Of a DNA stretch of 64,000 bases, positions 7,766 to 17,889 are shown in pieces. Under the pieces are notes generated by a model. That model made no database searches. It was given only the letters and a program-made list of their open reading frames with translations, and was not told the DNA's origin. Made by a program: the position numbers and the translations under genes. This stretch comes from Streptomyces polyasparticus (GTDB lineage Bacteria > Actinomycetota > Actinomycetes > Streptomycetales > Streptomycetaceae). Numbering within the stretch: position 1 is the stretch's first letter; each line of letters begins with the position of its first letter. The stretch is from NCBI RefSeq assembly GCF_014493765.1, contig NZ_JACTVJ010000023.1:62001-126000 (forward strand). The letters run 5' to 3'.

Positions 7766-7840
7766 CCATCCCGTACAGCTGGCCTCCGCCCCATCCCGTA
7801 CATCCGACTCCCGCTCCATCCCGTACATCCGGCCTCCGCG
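7766..7840 (+). repeat. Three tandem 25-bp repeats
   Basis: Three adjacent units begin CCATCCCGTACA at 7766, 7791 and 7816, each about 25 bp, with a fourth partial CCATTCCGTAC near 7853. They follow directly after the 18-bp repeats and end about 110 bp before the GTPase start. They could be protein-binding sites or slippage products. I see no promoter consensus within them. Confidence 0.75.
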
Positions 7841-7952
7841 CACCAGTCCACCCCCATTCCGTACGCGAATCGTGTCGATCAGACGACCATCGGCGCGCAG
7901 AAGGGTCCATATCCTTCAGAAACCAAACAAAATTGGGCATTCTTCGCATGTG

Positions 7953-9545
7953 GTGACCTTGGACGTACGGCCTCAGCTGCTCGACGCACTCTCCGCCCTG
8001 CGCGACCGTGTCGCCGCCGCGCGCTTTCCGCTCCCCTTGGCGGGGGCGCCAAGAGCGCGGGCCAATCGGGAGGAGCTGCTTGCGCAGCTCGACGACTATC
8101 TCGTGCCCCGTCTGAAGCAGCCCGAAGCGCCGCTGCTCGTCGTGATCGGCGGTTCGACCGGTGCCGGCAAGTCCACGCTGGTGAACTCGCTCGTCGGGCG
8201 GCAGGTCAGCGAGGCGGGCGTGCTGCGGCCCACGACGCGGACGCCGGTGCTAGTCTGCCACCCGGACGATCACCACTGGTTCGCCGGCCTGCGCGTTCTG
8301 CCCGAACTCACCCGCGTATGGGTGCCGCAGAGTGGTGAGAAGGGCGCGCGGGACGCGACGGCCAAGCCCGGTGAGCGGGCGCTGCGGGTCGAGACCGCGG
8401 CCACGCTGCCGAGGGGGCTCGCTCTCCTCGACGCGCCCGACATCGACTCGCTCGTCGCTGAAAACCGGGTCCTGGCCGCCGAGTTGATCTGCGCCGCGGA
8501 CGTCTGGGTGATGGTCACGACCGCCGCGCGCTACGCCGACGCCGTGCCCTGGCATCTGCTGCGCACCGCCAAGGAGTACGACGCGACGCTGGTCACCGTG
8601 CTCGACCGGGTGCCGCATCAGGTCGTGGCCGAGGTGTCGCGGCAGTACGGTGCGCTCCTCGCGAAGGCCGGACTCGGCGAGGTGCCCCGGTTCACCGTGC
8701 CCGAGCTGCCCGAATCCACCGGGGGCGGCGGTCTGCTGCCGGCCACGGCCGTGGCGCCGTTGCGGGCCTGGCTGACGCATCGCGTACAGGACGAGCAGGC
8801 CAGGGGGTTCGCGCTCAGCCGTACGGCGACCGGTCTGCTGGATTCGCTCAACTCGCGGATGCCCGAGCTCGCCGGCGCCGTCGCCGCCCAGCATGCCGCC
8901 GCGGTGCGGCTCACGGGCATGGTCGACGAGGCGTACGAGAGCGAGCAGGCGCGCGTACGTGGACGGCTGCAGGCGGGCGCGGTGCTCGCCGGCGGTGCGC
9001 TCGCGCGGTGGCGGGCGTATCCGCTCGACTGCACGGCGGGCGAGCTGCTCGACGCCGTGGTCGAGAGCCTCGCGACCGTTCTCGTATGCGCCGTGTCCGC
9101 CGCCGACCGCCGTATCGACGACGGCTGGCAGAAGGACCCGGCCGCAGGGGAGTTGACCGCGCGCGAGCCCGACGGTGAAGGGGCCGAGCACCGGATCGGG
9201 CTCTCGGTGCGGCGCTGGCGGCGGGTCCTCGAGGAGTACGTGGAGGAAGAGCTGCGCGGGCTCGACAACCCGCCCGACGCCGAGCCCGTGGCCGCGCTCC
9301 TCGCGACGGCGCTGCTCGGCGGGCGCAGGGCGCGTTCGGCGGGGGAGTCGCTCGCCGAGCGGATCGGGGCGCAGGGCGCGCTCAAGCTGCGCGACCGCGG
9401 CGGCAAGCTGCTCAGTTCGTACGTGGAGAAGGCGCTGAAGGCCGAACGGGACCGCAGGCTCGCCCCGCTCGACACCCTCGACGTCCAGCCGGAACCCCAG
9501 GCCGAGTTGATCGCCGCTCTGTCCGTACTGCAGAAGGAGAGGTGA
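7953..9545 (+). CDS. Dynamin/YfjP-like GTPase A
   Basis: A protein of 530 aa with a P-loop GTPase domain: G1 GGSTGAGKS (residues 66-74), G2 RPTTRTP, G3 LLDAPDID and G4-like TVLDRVP. The remaining 250 residues are helical, as in the bacterial dynamin/YfjP group of the TRAFAC class, which act on membranes or septa. The frame is open far upstream, but homology and coding bias begin at VTLDVRP. GTG codons at 7950 and 7953 are both possible and no Shine-Dalgarno is visible, so the mRNA may be leaderless. The stop is 4 bp before the next GTPase start, so the two proteins are probably made together and could form a heteromeric pair, as paired bacterial dynamins do. That last point is inference. Confidence 0.8.
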   Translation: MTLDVRPQLLDALSALRDRVAAARFPLPLAGAPRARANREELLAQLDDYLVPRLKQPEAPLLVVIGGSTGAGKSTLVNSLVGRQVSEAGVLRPTTRTPVLVCHPDDHHWFAGLRVLPELTRVWVPQSGEKGARDATAKPGERALRVETAATLPRGLALLDAPDIDSLVAENRVLAAELICAADVWVMVTTAARYADAVPWHLLRTAKEYDATLVTVLDRVPHQVVAEVSRQYGALLAKAGLGEVPRFTVPELPESTGGGGLLPATAVAPLRAWLTHRVQDEQARGFALSRTATGLLDSLNSRMPELAGAVAAQHAAAVRLTGMVDEAYESEQARVRGRLQAGAVLAGGALARWRAYPLDCTAGELLDAVVESLATVLVCAVSAADRRIDDGWQKDPAAGELTAREPDGEGAEHRIGLSVRRWRRVLEEYVEEELRGLDNPPDAEPVAALLATALLGGRRARSAGESLAERIGAQGALKLRDRGGKLLSSYVEKALKAERDRRLAPLDTLDVQPEPQAELIAALSVLQKER

Positions 9546-9549
9546 CCGC

Positions 9550-11514
9550 ATGACTGCCGTCACTGACCACACCGGCGGGCAGGAGCCCGTGGAAGCCGAC
9601 GAGAGTGCCTGGGCGGAAGCCGTGGAAGCCGCGGAAGCAGAAGAGAGCGCCTGGGCGGAAGCCGTGGAAGCCCCGGAGGGGGACGAGAGCACCTGGGCGG
9701 AAGCCGGCGAACGCGCCTGGGACGACGGGCTGATCGCGCGGCGGGTCACGGCCGAGGAGGAGCGTGCGGCGCAGGCGGAGGCGCAGCGTCCGCGCGGTCT
9801 GACGTACGACCCGGCGCTGCGGGCCCGGCTCGACGCGCTGCGCGAGCTCGTCGGCCTTTCGCGTACGCGTCTGGACGGCAAGACGCTCGCCGAGGCCGGG
9901 CGCGTGCTCGACCAGGCGGCGGCCCGGCGCGGACTGTCCGAGCGGCACACCGTGGTGGCCGTGGCGGGGGCGACGGGGAGCGGGAAGTCGACACTGTTCA
10001 ACGCCCTTGCGGGGGTGGCCATTTCCGATACGGGAGTCCGCCGGCCCACCACCGCGGCGCCGCTGGCCTGCAGCTGGTCCGACGGGGCGGCCTCGCTCCT
10101 GGACCGTCTGGAGATCCCGGGGCGGCTGCGGCGCAGGCCGCTGCAAGGGCCCGACCCGGACCCCCGCCTCTCCGGTCTCGTACTGATCGATCTGCCCGAC
10201 CACGACTCGGCCGCCGTCGAACACCGCGAGCACGTCGACCGGATGCTGACTCTGGTCGATGCGGTGATCTGGGTGGTGGACCCGGAGAAGTACGCGGACG
10301 CCGTCCTGCACGAGCGCTATCTGCGGCCCCTTTCCGGCCACGCGGAAGTCACCTTCGTGGTCCTCAACCAGACCGACCGGCTGCCCGGCGACGCGGCCGA
10401 CCTGGTGCTCGACGATCTGCGGCGGTTGCTCGACGAGGACGGGATCGCGCTCGGCGAGCACGGCGAACCGGGTGCGACGGTGCTCGCGCTGTCCGCTCTG
10501 ACGGGCGAGGGCGTGGGCGAACTGCGCGACGCGCTCGGCCAGTTCGTCGCCGAGCGCGGTGCGGCCGCGCGGCGGATCTCGGCCGATCTGGACGCGGCGG
10601 CCCGGCAGCTCAAGCCGGTGTACGCGCCGGGGCGGCGGATCGGGCTGAGCGAGCGGGCACGTGAGGAGTTCACGGACCGGCTGGCCGAGGCGGTCGGCGC
10701 GGGGGCCGCGGGCGAGGCGGCCGAACGGTCCTGGCGGCGCGGCGCGAGCAAGGCCTGCGGCACTCCGTGGCTCAGGCTCTGGCGCTGGTACGAGGCGCAG
10801 CGCACCGGTCCCGCCACCGCGTCCTCCTCCGACCCGGCGCCCGTGGACGAGGAGGCGACGGCGCGGCAGCGCGTCGAGCAGGCGGTACGTACGGTCGGCG
10901 ACGAGGCGGCGGCCGGTCTTCCCGCTCCCTGGGCGCAGGCGGTACGGGACGCGGCGGCGCGCGGTGGCGAGGGGCTGCCGGAGGCGCTGGACGAACTGGC
11001 GGTGAACGCGGCGCTGCCCGCCCTGCGGCCGCCGCGGCCGGGCTGGTGGCCGATGGCCGTTCTCGTACAGGCGCTGATGACGCTGCTCCAAGTGGTCGGC
11101 GGGCTGTGGCTGTTCGGGCAGGTCGTCGGGGTCGCCGAGCCGAATCTGACGGCTCCGGTGCTGCTGATGGTGGCGGGCATCGTGGGCGGTCCGTGTGTGG
11201 AGTGGGCCTGCCGGATGGCCGCGCGCGGGCCCGCGCGGAGATACGGACAGGACGCCGAGCGGAAGCTGCGCGAGGCGGCCGCGGCGTGCGGGCGGCAGCG
11301 GGTGCTCGATCCGGTCGCGTCGGAGCTCCTTCGGTACCGGGAGGTGCGGGAGCAGTACATGAAGGTGCTCGGGGTCGTGCCGTCGGTGATGGGGGCCACG
11401 GGTGGTGGGGTCGGGACCGGGGCGTTTTCTGTTGGTTCAGGTGGCTCTGTGGTCTCTTCTCGTACGGAGGGGTCCCTCGGGCGGGTGGCGGAGTTGTCCA
11501 CAACCGGCAGGTAA
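9550..11514 (+). CDS. Dynamin/YfjP-like GTPase B with membrane hairpin
   Basis: A protein of 654 aa. Residues 1-55 are acidic and contain near-perfect 14-residue tandem units (ESAWAEA core). The GTPase domain follows, with G1 VAGATGSGKST (about 138-148), G2 RPTTAAP, G3 LIDLPDHDS and G4 LNQTDR. Around residues 500-545 two hydrophobic segments (MAVLVQALMTLLQVVGGLWLF and VLLMVAGIVGGPCVEW) form a likely membrane hairpin, absent from GTPase A. AAGGAG lies 9 bp upstream of the ATG. The pairing of a soluble and a membrane-anchored GTPase suggests a membrane-remodelling or division-associated role. An ssb gene follows 140 bp later. Confidence 0.82.
   Translation: MTAVTDHTGGQEPVEADESAWAEAVEAAEAEESAWAEAVEAPEGDESTWAEAGERAWDDGLIARRVTAEEERAAQAEAQRPRGLTYDPALRARLDALRELVGLSRTRLDGKTLAEAGRVLDQAAARRGLSERHTVVAVAGATGSGKSTLFNALAGVAISDTGVRRPTTAAPLACSWSDGAASLLDRLEIPGRLRRRPLQGPDPDPRLSGLVLIDLPDHDSAAVEHREHVDRMLTLVDAVIWVVDPEKYADAVLHERYLRPLSGHAEVTFVVLNQTDRLPGDAADLVLDDLRRLLDEDGIALGEHGEPGATVLALSALTGEGVGELRDALGQFVAERGAAARRISADLDAAARQLKPVYAPGRRIGLSERAREEFTDRLAEAVGAGAAGEAAERSWRRGASKACGTPWLRLWRWYEAQRTGPATASSSDPAPVDEEATARQRVEQAVRTVGDEAAAGLPAPWAQAVRDAAARGGEGLPEALDELAVNAALPALRPPRPGWWPMAVLVQALMTLLQVVGGLWLFGQVVGVAEPNLTAPVLLMVAGIVGGPCVEWACRMAARGPARRYGQDAERKLREAAAACGRQRVLDPVASELLRYREVREQYMKVLGVVPSVMGATGGGVGTGAFSVGSGGSVVSSRTEGSLGRVAELSTTGR
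9589..9705 (+). repeat. In-frame tandem repeat in GTPase B N-terminus
   Basis: About 2.8 copies of a 42-bp unit encode V-E-A-x-E-x-x-E-S-A-W-A-E-A. The copies are very similar at the DNA level, so copy number is probably prone to slippage without breaking the frame. Confidence 0.8.
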
Positions 11515-11654
11515 TCCACAGGCTCAAGCGGGCTCGTGCCGTTCGGTGCAGCCTGAGATCGCGGCAGAGCGCCGGACGGTCTCGGCCGCGGTCGTACGGG
11601 ACGGGCCCGTACGCATGTCGTGCGCGGATCAGCGCACAGGGGAGGGTGAGCGAG

Positions 11655-12197
11655 ATGAACGAGACCTTGGTGACGGTCGTGGGGAACGTCGCGACGACTC
11701 CGGTGTCCCGGGTGACGGCGAACGGACCGATGGTCAGGTTCCGGCTCGCGTCGACGGCGCGCTATTACGACCGCACGACGGGGGACTGGCGGAGCGGGCA
11801 TACGAACTTCCTCACGGTGTTCGCCTGGCGCGGCCTCGCCGAGAATGTGACCTCGTCCGTGGCGTTGGGCGATCCGGTGGTGGTCCAGGGCCGGTTGAAG
11901 GTGAAACAGCAGGACGCAGGGGGCGCGGGGAGCCAGGGCACGCTGGGCGTCGACATCGAGGCGGTGGCGCTCGGGCACGATCTGTCGCGGGGGACGGCCG
12001 CGTTCCGGCGGGTGTCGCGGGCCAATCCGGCGCTGACGGCCGGGGTGGGCGATGCTGGGGCAGGTGACGTGGAGGTGGGCGGCGCGGTGGCTGCTGGGGA
12101 AGCGGAGCCCCAGTTCGAGCCGGACCCCCGTGGTGATGCCGAGAGTGCGGCGCGGGACGGGTTCCTGCCGGACCGGGAGCCGGAACCGGCGTTCTGA
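11655..12197 (+). CDS. ssb: Single-stranded DNA-binding protein (second SSB)
   Basis: A protein of 180 aa with an N-terminal OB fold of the SSB family: MNETLVTVVGNVATTP, a strand with MVRFRLAST, W-R-S-G-HTNFLTVFAWRGLAENV, then GDPVVVQGRLKV and VDIEAVALGHDLSRG. The second half is an acidic, low-complexity tail. The tail ends in E-P-E-P-A-F, not the canonical D-D-x-P-F tip that recruits partner proteins, which fits the shorter, sporulation-associated SsbB-type paralogues of Streptomyces better than the main replication SSB. GGAGGG is 8 bp before the ATG. It probably forms a transcription unit with the two GTPases. Confidence 0.82.
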   Translation: MNETLVTVVGNVATTPVSRVTANGPMVRFRLASTARYYDRTTGDWRSGHTNFLTVFAWRGLAENVTSSVALGDPVVVQGRLKVKQQDAGGAGSQGTLGVDIEAVALGHDLSRGTAAFRRVSRANPALTAGVGDAGAGDVEVGGAVAAGEAEPQFEPDPRGDAESAARDGFLPDREPEPAF

Positions 12198-12352
12198 TCG
12201 AGGGCAGTGGTGGAGTGGCCGGGGCGTTCACAGGATCTGCACCGGCCCTCCGTACGACCTCCCGTTCGGCGGGCGTTGTGTGCGGGAGGCCTCAAATCCC
12301 GCCCGGAGGAGGGAAGTTGGCCGGGGATGTGTCGAGAACGCCTGGTCGTAGC

Positions 12353-12432
12353 CGTTACCGGCGATAACGATTGCGCGTCGGAAGGCTTATCGGACCGCAT
12401 GGCCGGGATGCGTGATGCTGCGCGTCTCTAGG
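12353..12432 (+). promoter_or_regulatory. Candidate promoter/operator of the surface-protein gene
   Basis: The 330 bp gap before the thioester protein holds an inverted repeat CGTTA-(7 bp)-TAACG at 12353-12369 and, 60 bp downstream, TAGGAT (12427-12432), a good -10 for the vegetative sigma factor. No matching -35 is evident at 17 bp. The rest of the gap shows nothing else I can name. Confidence 0.3.
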
Positions 12433-12526
12433 ATGCCGGGCGTAGCTCACGGGGCAGTTGAGGTTGAGTCTGCTGGCGGGACCGTCCCCCCATGTGTCCA
12501 TGGGTCCTGCCCGGAGGGGAAGTTCA

Positions 12527-13930
12527 GTGTTGTCGTCGTTCGTCGTACGTCGCCGGGGTTGTGCACGCCTCGCGGTGACGTTGCTTGTCCCCGGGCTGCT
12601 CGCGGCCGGTGCCCTGGCCGGTGCGGGTGCGGCCGCCGCCGAGGAGAACCCCCAGCTGCCGGGGGGTGCGACCGCCACCCTCGGCGGTCTGGAGACCTAC
12701 GGGCAGGCCGTCGTCCGCGAGGACGGCGTGGAGCGGGAGGTCCCGGCCGGCCTCTTCGAGATGTCCGTCGACGGCGGCGGCATGCTCAAGACGTATTGCA
12801 TTGACATCGACAGCCCCACGCAGCAGGACGCGAGGTACCGGGAGACGTCCTGGAGCGCCACCTCGCTGAGCGCCAACAAGCAGGCGGGGAAGATCCGCTG
12901 GATCCTGCAGAACTCCTATCCGCAGGTGAACGATCTGGCGGAACTGGCCCGCAAGGCGGGCGCCGCGGGCCTGACCGAGGCGGATGCCGCGGCCGGCACC
13001 CAGGTGGCGATCTGGCGCCACTCGGACGGAGTCGACGTGTCCGCGCTCGATCCGCAGGCGGAGCGGCTCGCGGACTATCTGCAGAAGAAGGCCCGGAACA
13101 TGCGGGAGCCGAAGGCCTCCCTGACCCTCGACCCGCCGGCCGTGTCCGGGCGGGCGGGTGAGCGGGTCGGACCGGTGACGGTGCACACGGACGCGCGCAG
13201 CGTCGCGGTGAATCCGCCCGCCGACGCGGCGGCGAGCGGCGTCAAGGTGGTGGGCGAGGACGGCAGACCCCTGACCTCGGCGGCCGACGGCAGCGAGCTG
13301 TACTTCGACCTTCCCAAGGGCGGCGCGGGCAAGGCGGCGCTCACGGTGCAGGCGTCGACGAGCGTGCCGGTCGGGCGGGCCTTCGTCTCCGAGACCAGGA
13401 GCCAGACGCAGATCCTGGCCGGGTCGAGCGAGTCGACGGTGTCGGCGACCGCGACGGTGAACTGGGCCGAGAAGGGCGCGATCCCGGCGCTCTCCGCCGA
13501 GCCCGACTGTGCCGCGGGCGGTCTGGACATCACGGCGGTCAACCAGGGTGACCGGGAGTTCACGTTCTCGCTGATGGGCTTCGAGCACACCATCGCGGCG
13601 GGGGAGGCGCGCACGGTCACGATCCCGCTGCAGGAGGACCAGGCGTACGACTTCACGATCACCGGGCCGAATGGTTTCGCGGAACGCTTCAAGGGCGTCC
13701 TCGACTGCCGCACGGAGGCGTCCGGCGCCGCCGCGGGCAACGACATCGCCCCGCAGTCCGCGCCGAGCCCGGCGACGGCCGGCGGCACCACGACCCACGA
13801 CCTGGCGGAAACGGGAAGCTCGAACGCTACGCCGATGATCGCGGGGGTCGCGGTGGGGTTCCTGGTGCTCGGCGGTGTGGTGGTGTTCCTGCTGCGCAAG
13901 AAGGGCGGGGCGGCCGAGTCGGGCGAGTGA
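12527..13930 (+). CDS. Cell-wall-anchored thioester-domain (TQXA) surface protein
   Basis: A protein of 467 aa. It has a signal peptide (RRRGCARLAVTLLVPGLLAAG...AAA, cleaved near residue 38), then a TQXA domain whose internal thioester would form between Cys91 (KTYCIDI) and Gln159 (GTQVAIW). Two or more beta-rich Ig-like segments follow, and the end is a sorting signal: LAETG, a hydrophobic segment (MIAGVAVGFLVLGGVVVFLL) and RKK. LAxTG is the substrate motif of class E sortases in Streptomyces. Thioester domains can bond covalently to host or surface amines. The GTG at 12527 is chosen because GGAGGG is seven bases upstream; the frame is open further up, but without a site. No sortase gene is adjacent. 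Confidence 0.85.
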   Translation: MLSSFVVRRRGCARLAVTLLVPGLLAAGALAGAGAAAAEENPQLPGGATATLGGLETYGQAVVREDGVEREVPAGLFEMSVDGGGMLKTYCIDIDSPTQQDARYRETSWSATSLSANKQAGKIRWILQNSYPQVNDLAELARKAGAAGLTEADAAAGTQVAIWRHSDGVDVSALDPQAERLADYLQKKARNMREPKASLTLDPPAVSGRAGERVGPVTVHTDARSVAVNPPADAAASGVKVVGEDGRPLTSAADGSELYFDLPKGGAGKAALTVQASTSVPVGRAFVSETRSQTQILAGSSESTVSATATVNWAEKGAIPALSAEPDCAAGGLDITAVNQGDREFTFSLMGFEHTIAAGEARTVTIPLQEDQAYDFTITGPNGFAERFKGVLDCRTEASGAAAGNDIAPQSAPSPATAGGTTTHDLAETGSSNATPMIAGVAVGFLVLGGVVVFLLRKKGGAAESGE

Positions 13931-13975
13931 CCACGACGGGCCGACCGGCGCCTGAGCTCAGGCCTGCGCCTGGGC

Positions 13976-14749
13976 TCAGACCTGTGCCTGGCCTCCGTCG
14001 ACGAACCAGTCGGCGCCGTTGACGAAGCCGGCGGCGTCCGAGGCCAGGAACGTCGCCACGGAGGCGATCTCGTCCGGCCGGCCGATCCGGCCGAGCGGCA
14101 CCTGTGAGGCGAGCTGGTGGTCCGGGCCCGCGGCGCCGATCAGGCCTGGGGTCTCGGTCGGGCCGGGGCTGATCGCGTTCACCCGGAACTTCCGTTCCTG
14201 CGCGCTGAGTGCCCAGCTGCGCACCAGATTGCGCAGCGCCGCCTTCGAGGCGCCGTAGATCTCCAGGCCCGGCGCGGGGACGAGGGTGGTGGTCGACCCG
14301 ATCACCACGATGGAGGCGCCCTCCGACAGCAGGGGCAGCGCCTTCTGCACCGTGAAGATCGTGCCCTTCAGGTTCGTTCCCAAGGTGGCGTCGATGGCTT
14401 CCTCGGTGATCTCGCCGAGACGCTGAGGGATGGCGCTGCCGGCGTTGGCGACCAGTACGTCGATGCGGCCGGCCTCCTCGCGTACGACCGAATAGAGGCG
14501 GTCGAGGTCCGCCTGTACCGAAACGTCGGCCCGCACGCCCCTGGCCGCCGGCCCGATCTCGGCGACCGCCGCGTCGAGTGACTCCTGACGGCGGCCGGCC
14601 AGGAAGACCCGCGCCCCCTCCGCCGCGAACCGCTTGGCGATGGCGAGCCCGATGCCGCTGTTGGCTCCGGTGACCACCGCCACCTTGCCTGCGAGTACTT
14701 CCGACCTGCCTGCGAGCACTTCCGTCTGACCTGCGAGTACGTCCGTCAT
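13976..14749 (-). CDS. SDR-family NAD(P)-dependent oxidoreductase
   Basis: A protein of 257 aa, classical short-chain dehydrogenase length. The cofactor motif TGANSGIG is near residue 30, then NAG, the catalytic Ser in VVIGSTTT, YGASK (Tyr/Lys pair) and a PGP/T-E-T-P segment, with a C-terminal WFVDGG. The substrate cannot be told from sequence. The start at ATG 14749 is favoured by GAGGAG 8 bp upstream; GTG codons at 14758 and 14752 sit on or too close to it. The N-terminus is odd: three near-identical seven-residue units (x-V-L-A-G-x-x) precede the Rossmann fold, encoded by 21-bp tandem repeats at 14684-14743. It diverges from a TetR regulator that probably represses it. Confidence 0.85.
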   Translation of the reverse strand: MTDVLAGQTEVLAGRSEVLAGKVAVVTGANSGIGLAIAKRFAAEGARVFLAGRRQESLDAAVAEIGPAARGVRADVSVQADLDRLYSVVREEAGRIDVLVANAGSAIPQRLGEITEEAIDATLGTNLKGTIFTVQKALPLLSEGASIVVIGSTTTLVPAPGLEIYGASKAALRNLVRSWALSAQERKFRVNAISPGPTETPGLIGAAGPDHQLASQVPLGRIGRPDEIASVATFLASDAAGFVNGADWFVDGGQAQV

Positions 14750-14768
14750 CACGCCCACTCCTCAGTTC

Positions 14769-14815
14769 TGGACCGGTTCGTCAATAACGCTAGGGGTTCT
14801 GGACGGACCGGTCAA
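14769..14815. promoter_or_regulatory. Paired operator for the TetR regulator
   Basis: Two related 16-bp sites lie in opposite orientation between the divergent SDR and TetR genes: TGGACCGGTTCGTCAA (14769-14784, plus strand) and TTGACCGGTCCGTCCA (minus strand, 14800-14815), identical at 13 of 16 positions. Each is itself an imperfect palindrome around CCGG. TAGCGT on the minus strand (within 14785-14794) and TAGCCT at about 14821-14826 are plausible -10 elements for the two genes, so bound repressor would block both. Confidence 0.55.
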
Positions 14816-14834
14816 GAATGCGTAGCCTGGCCCC

Positions 14835-15431
14835 ATGGCGCGACCGAGGAAGTTCGATGAGCAGCAGGTCCTCGACGCTGCGCGGGAGCGGTTCTGGTCG
14901 GGCGGGTACGCCGCCACGCGCATGGAAGACATCGCCGAGGCGACAGGGCTCGGCAAGGGCAGCCTGTACGGGGCCTTCGGCGGGAAGCAGGAGTTGTTCC
15001 GCCGCGTGTTCGACGATCACTGCGGCACGTTCGTCGACGCCGTGGGCCGGCAGCTGCGCGGCGATGACGCGGACGCCTATGCGCGGCTGTCCGCCCATGT
15101 GTACGCGGTGGCGGCGGCGACGGCCGCGGACACCGCACATCGCGGATGCCTGTTGGCCAAGGCCGCTGCCGAGCTGGCCGAGCACGACGAGGTGGTGGCC
15201 AAGCGGGCGTGCGCGGCCATGGAGGCGCTGAAGTCGCTCATCGAGGACGACATCAAGGCGTGTCAGCGCCATGGCGACATCGCCGCGGACGCGGATCCGG
15301 GCAGCCTGGCTGCGCTGGTGCTCGCCGTGCTGCGCGGCATCGAAGCGCTGGGCAAGGCCGGGGCGACCGAGGAGACCCTGACCGGCATCGCCCGCACGGC
15401 TCTTGCTGTGCTGCCGCGTCCTGTCGGCTGA
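14835..15431 (+). CDS. TetR-family transcriptional repressor
   Basis: A protein of 198 aa. The N-terminal 50 residues are a TetR HTH (FDEQQVLDAARERFWSGGYAATRMEDIAEATGLGKGSLYGAFGGKQELF). The helical C-terminal part includes GCLLAKAAAEL, as in the subgroup that senses small molecules and controls an adjacent oxidoreductase. No Shine-Dalgarno precedes the ATG, and the candidate -10 (TAGCCT) is only about 8 bp upstream, so the transcript is probably leaderless. It most likely binds the paired operator at 14769-14815 and represses both itself and the SDR gene. Confidence 0.85.
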   Translation: MARPRKFDEQQVLDAARERFWSGGYAATRMEDIAEATGLGKGSLYGAFGGKQELFRRVFDDHCGTFVDAVGRQLRGDDADAYARLSAHVYAVAAATAADTAHRGCLLAKAAAELAEHDEVVAKRACAAMEALKSLIEDDIKACQRHGDIAADADPGSLAALVLAVLRGIEALGKAGATEETLTGIARTALAVLPRPVG

Positions 15432-15484
15432 GGGCCGTCTGCTGAGGCCCGTCTGCTGAGGCCCGTCTGGCTGAGGCCCGTCGG
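15427..15484 (+). repeat. Four tandem 14-bp repeats after the tetR stop
   Basis: GCTGAGGCCCGTCT is repeated about four times with small variations, beginning at the last codon of the TetR gene. It can form no long hairpin, so it is more likely a slippage tract than a terminator. The remaining sequence up to the ABC-F gene (15800) holds no gene I can support. Confidence 0.75.
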
Positions 15485-15799
15485 TGTTGCCGCTCCGGCG
15501 TGAGTCGGCGATGGCTGGCCCGGGATGCCGTAGGCGTCGGGGACGCGGCGCTCGACTCCGAAGGGTTCAGCCAGGGTTGGTTCCGGGCAGAGGCGGAGGC
15601 ACGCGCGCTTCGGGCCGGTTGTGGGCCGCGTGAGGTGCACGAGGCGATCGGTGGCGACCGGCAGTGACAGGGCAACTACAGGCCAGGATCGAGGGATGCC
15701 CAGGTCAAGGGGGTCGGACCATACCGGTTTCCCCCGAGGGGTAGCCGTCAGGCAAGATGGGGTGTATCTGCCCACTTCCAGTTTGCCGGACGGTTTCTC

Positions 15800-17463
<1,664 letters not shown>

Positions 17464-17464
<1 letters not shown>

Positions 17465-17889
17465 TGGCACGCCACGTATACGCCTGCCCCTTGCGCTGGG
17501 CGGACATGGATGCGTACGGCCACATCAACAATGTGGTCTTTCTCCGGTATCTCGAAGAAGCGCGCATCGACTTCCTGTTCCGCCCGGACAAGGACTTCCA
17601 GCAGGGGTCGGTCGTGGCGCGCCATGAGATCGACTACAAGCGGCAGTTGGTGCACCGGCACAGGCCGGTGAACATCGAGCTGTGGGTCACGAAGATACGG
17701 GCGGCCTCGTTCACCATCGAGTACGAGGTGAAGGACGAGGACATCGTGTACGTGCGGGCCTCGACCGTCATCGTGCCGTTCGACTTCGAGGCGCAGCGGC
17801 CGCGGCGTATCACCGCCGAGGAGCGCGAGTTCCTCGAGGAGTACGCCGATGACGCCGACGAGAAGCAAGGCGAGGCTGTCGCGGCATGA
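17464..17889 (+). CDS. Acyl-CoA thioesterase (4HBT hotdog fold)
   Basis: A protein of 141 aa with the 4-hydroxybenzoyl-CoA thioesterase signature near the N-terminus: RWADMDAYGHINNVVFLRYLEEARIDFL, in which the Asp of DMDAYGHINN is the usual catalytic residue. Later strands (HEIDYKRQLVHRHRPV and TIEYEVKDED) complete the hotdog fold. The C-terminal helix is acidic. It probably hydrolyses a medium or aromatic acyl-CoA; the substrate is unknown. It overlaps the EttA stop by one base and the next gene by four (ATGA), so translation is coupled. Confidence 0.85.

Noticed and set aside
7682-7840. Possible CRISPR array
   Set aside because: The repeats are directly adjacent with no spacers, are of two different types, and no cas gene is present.
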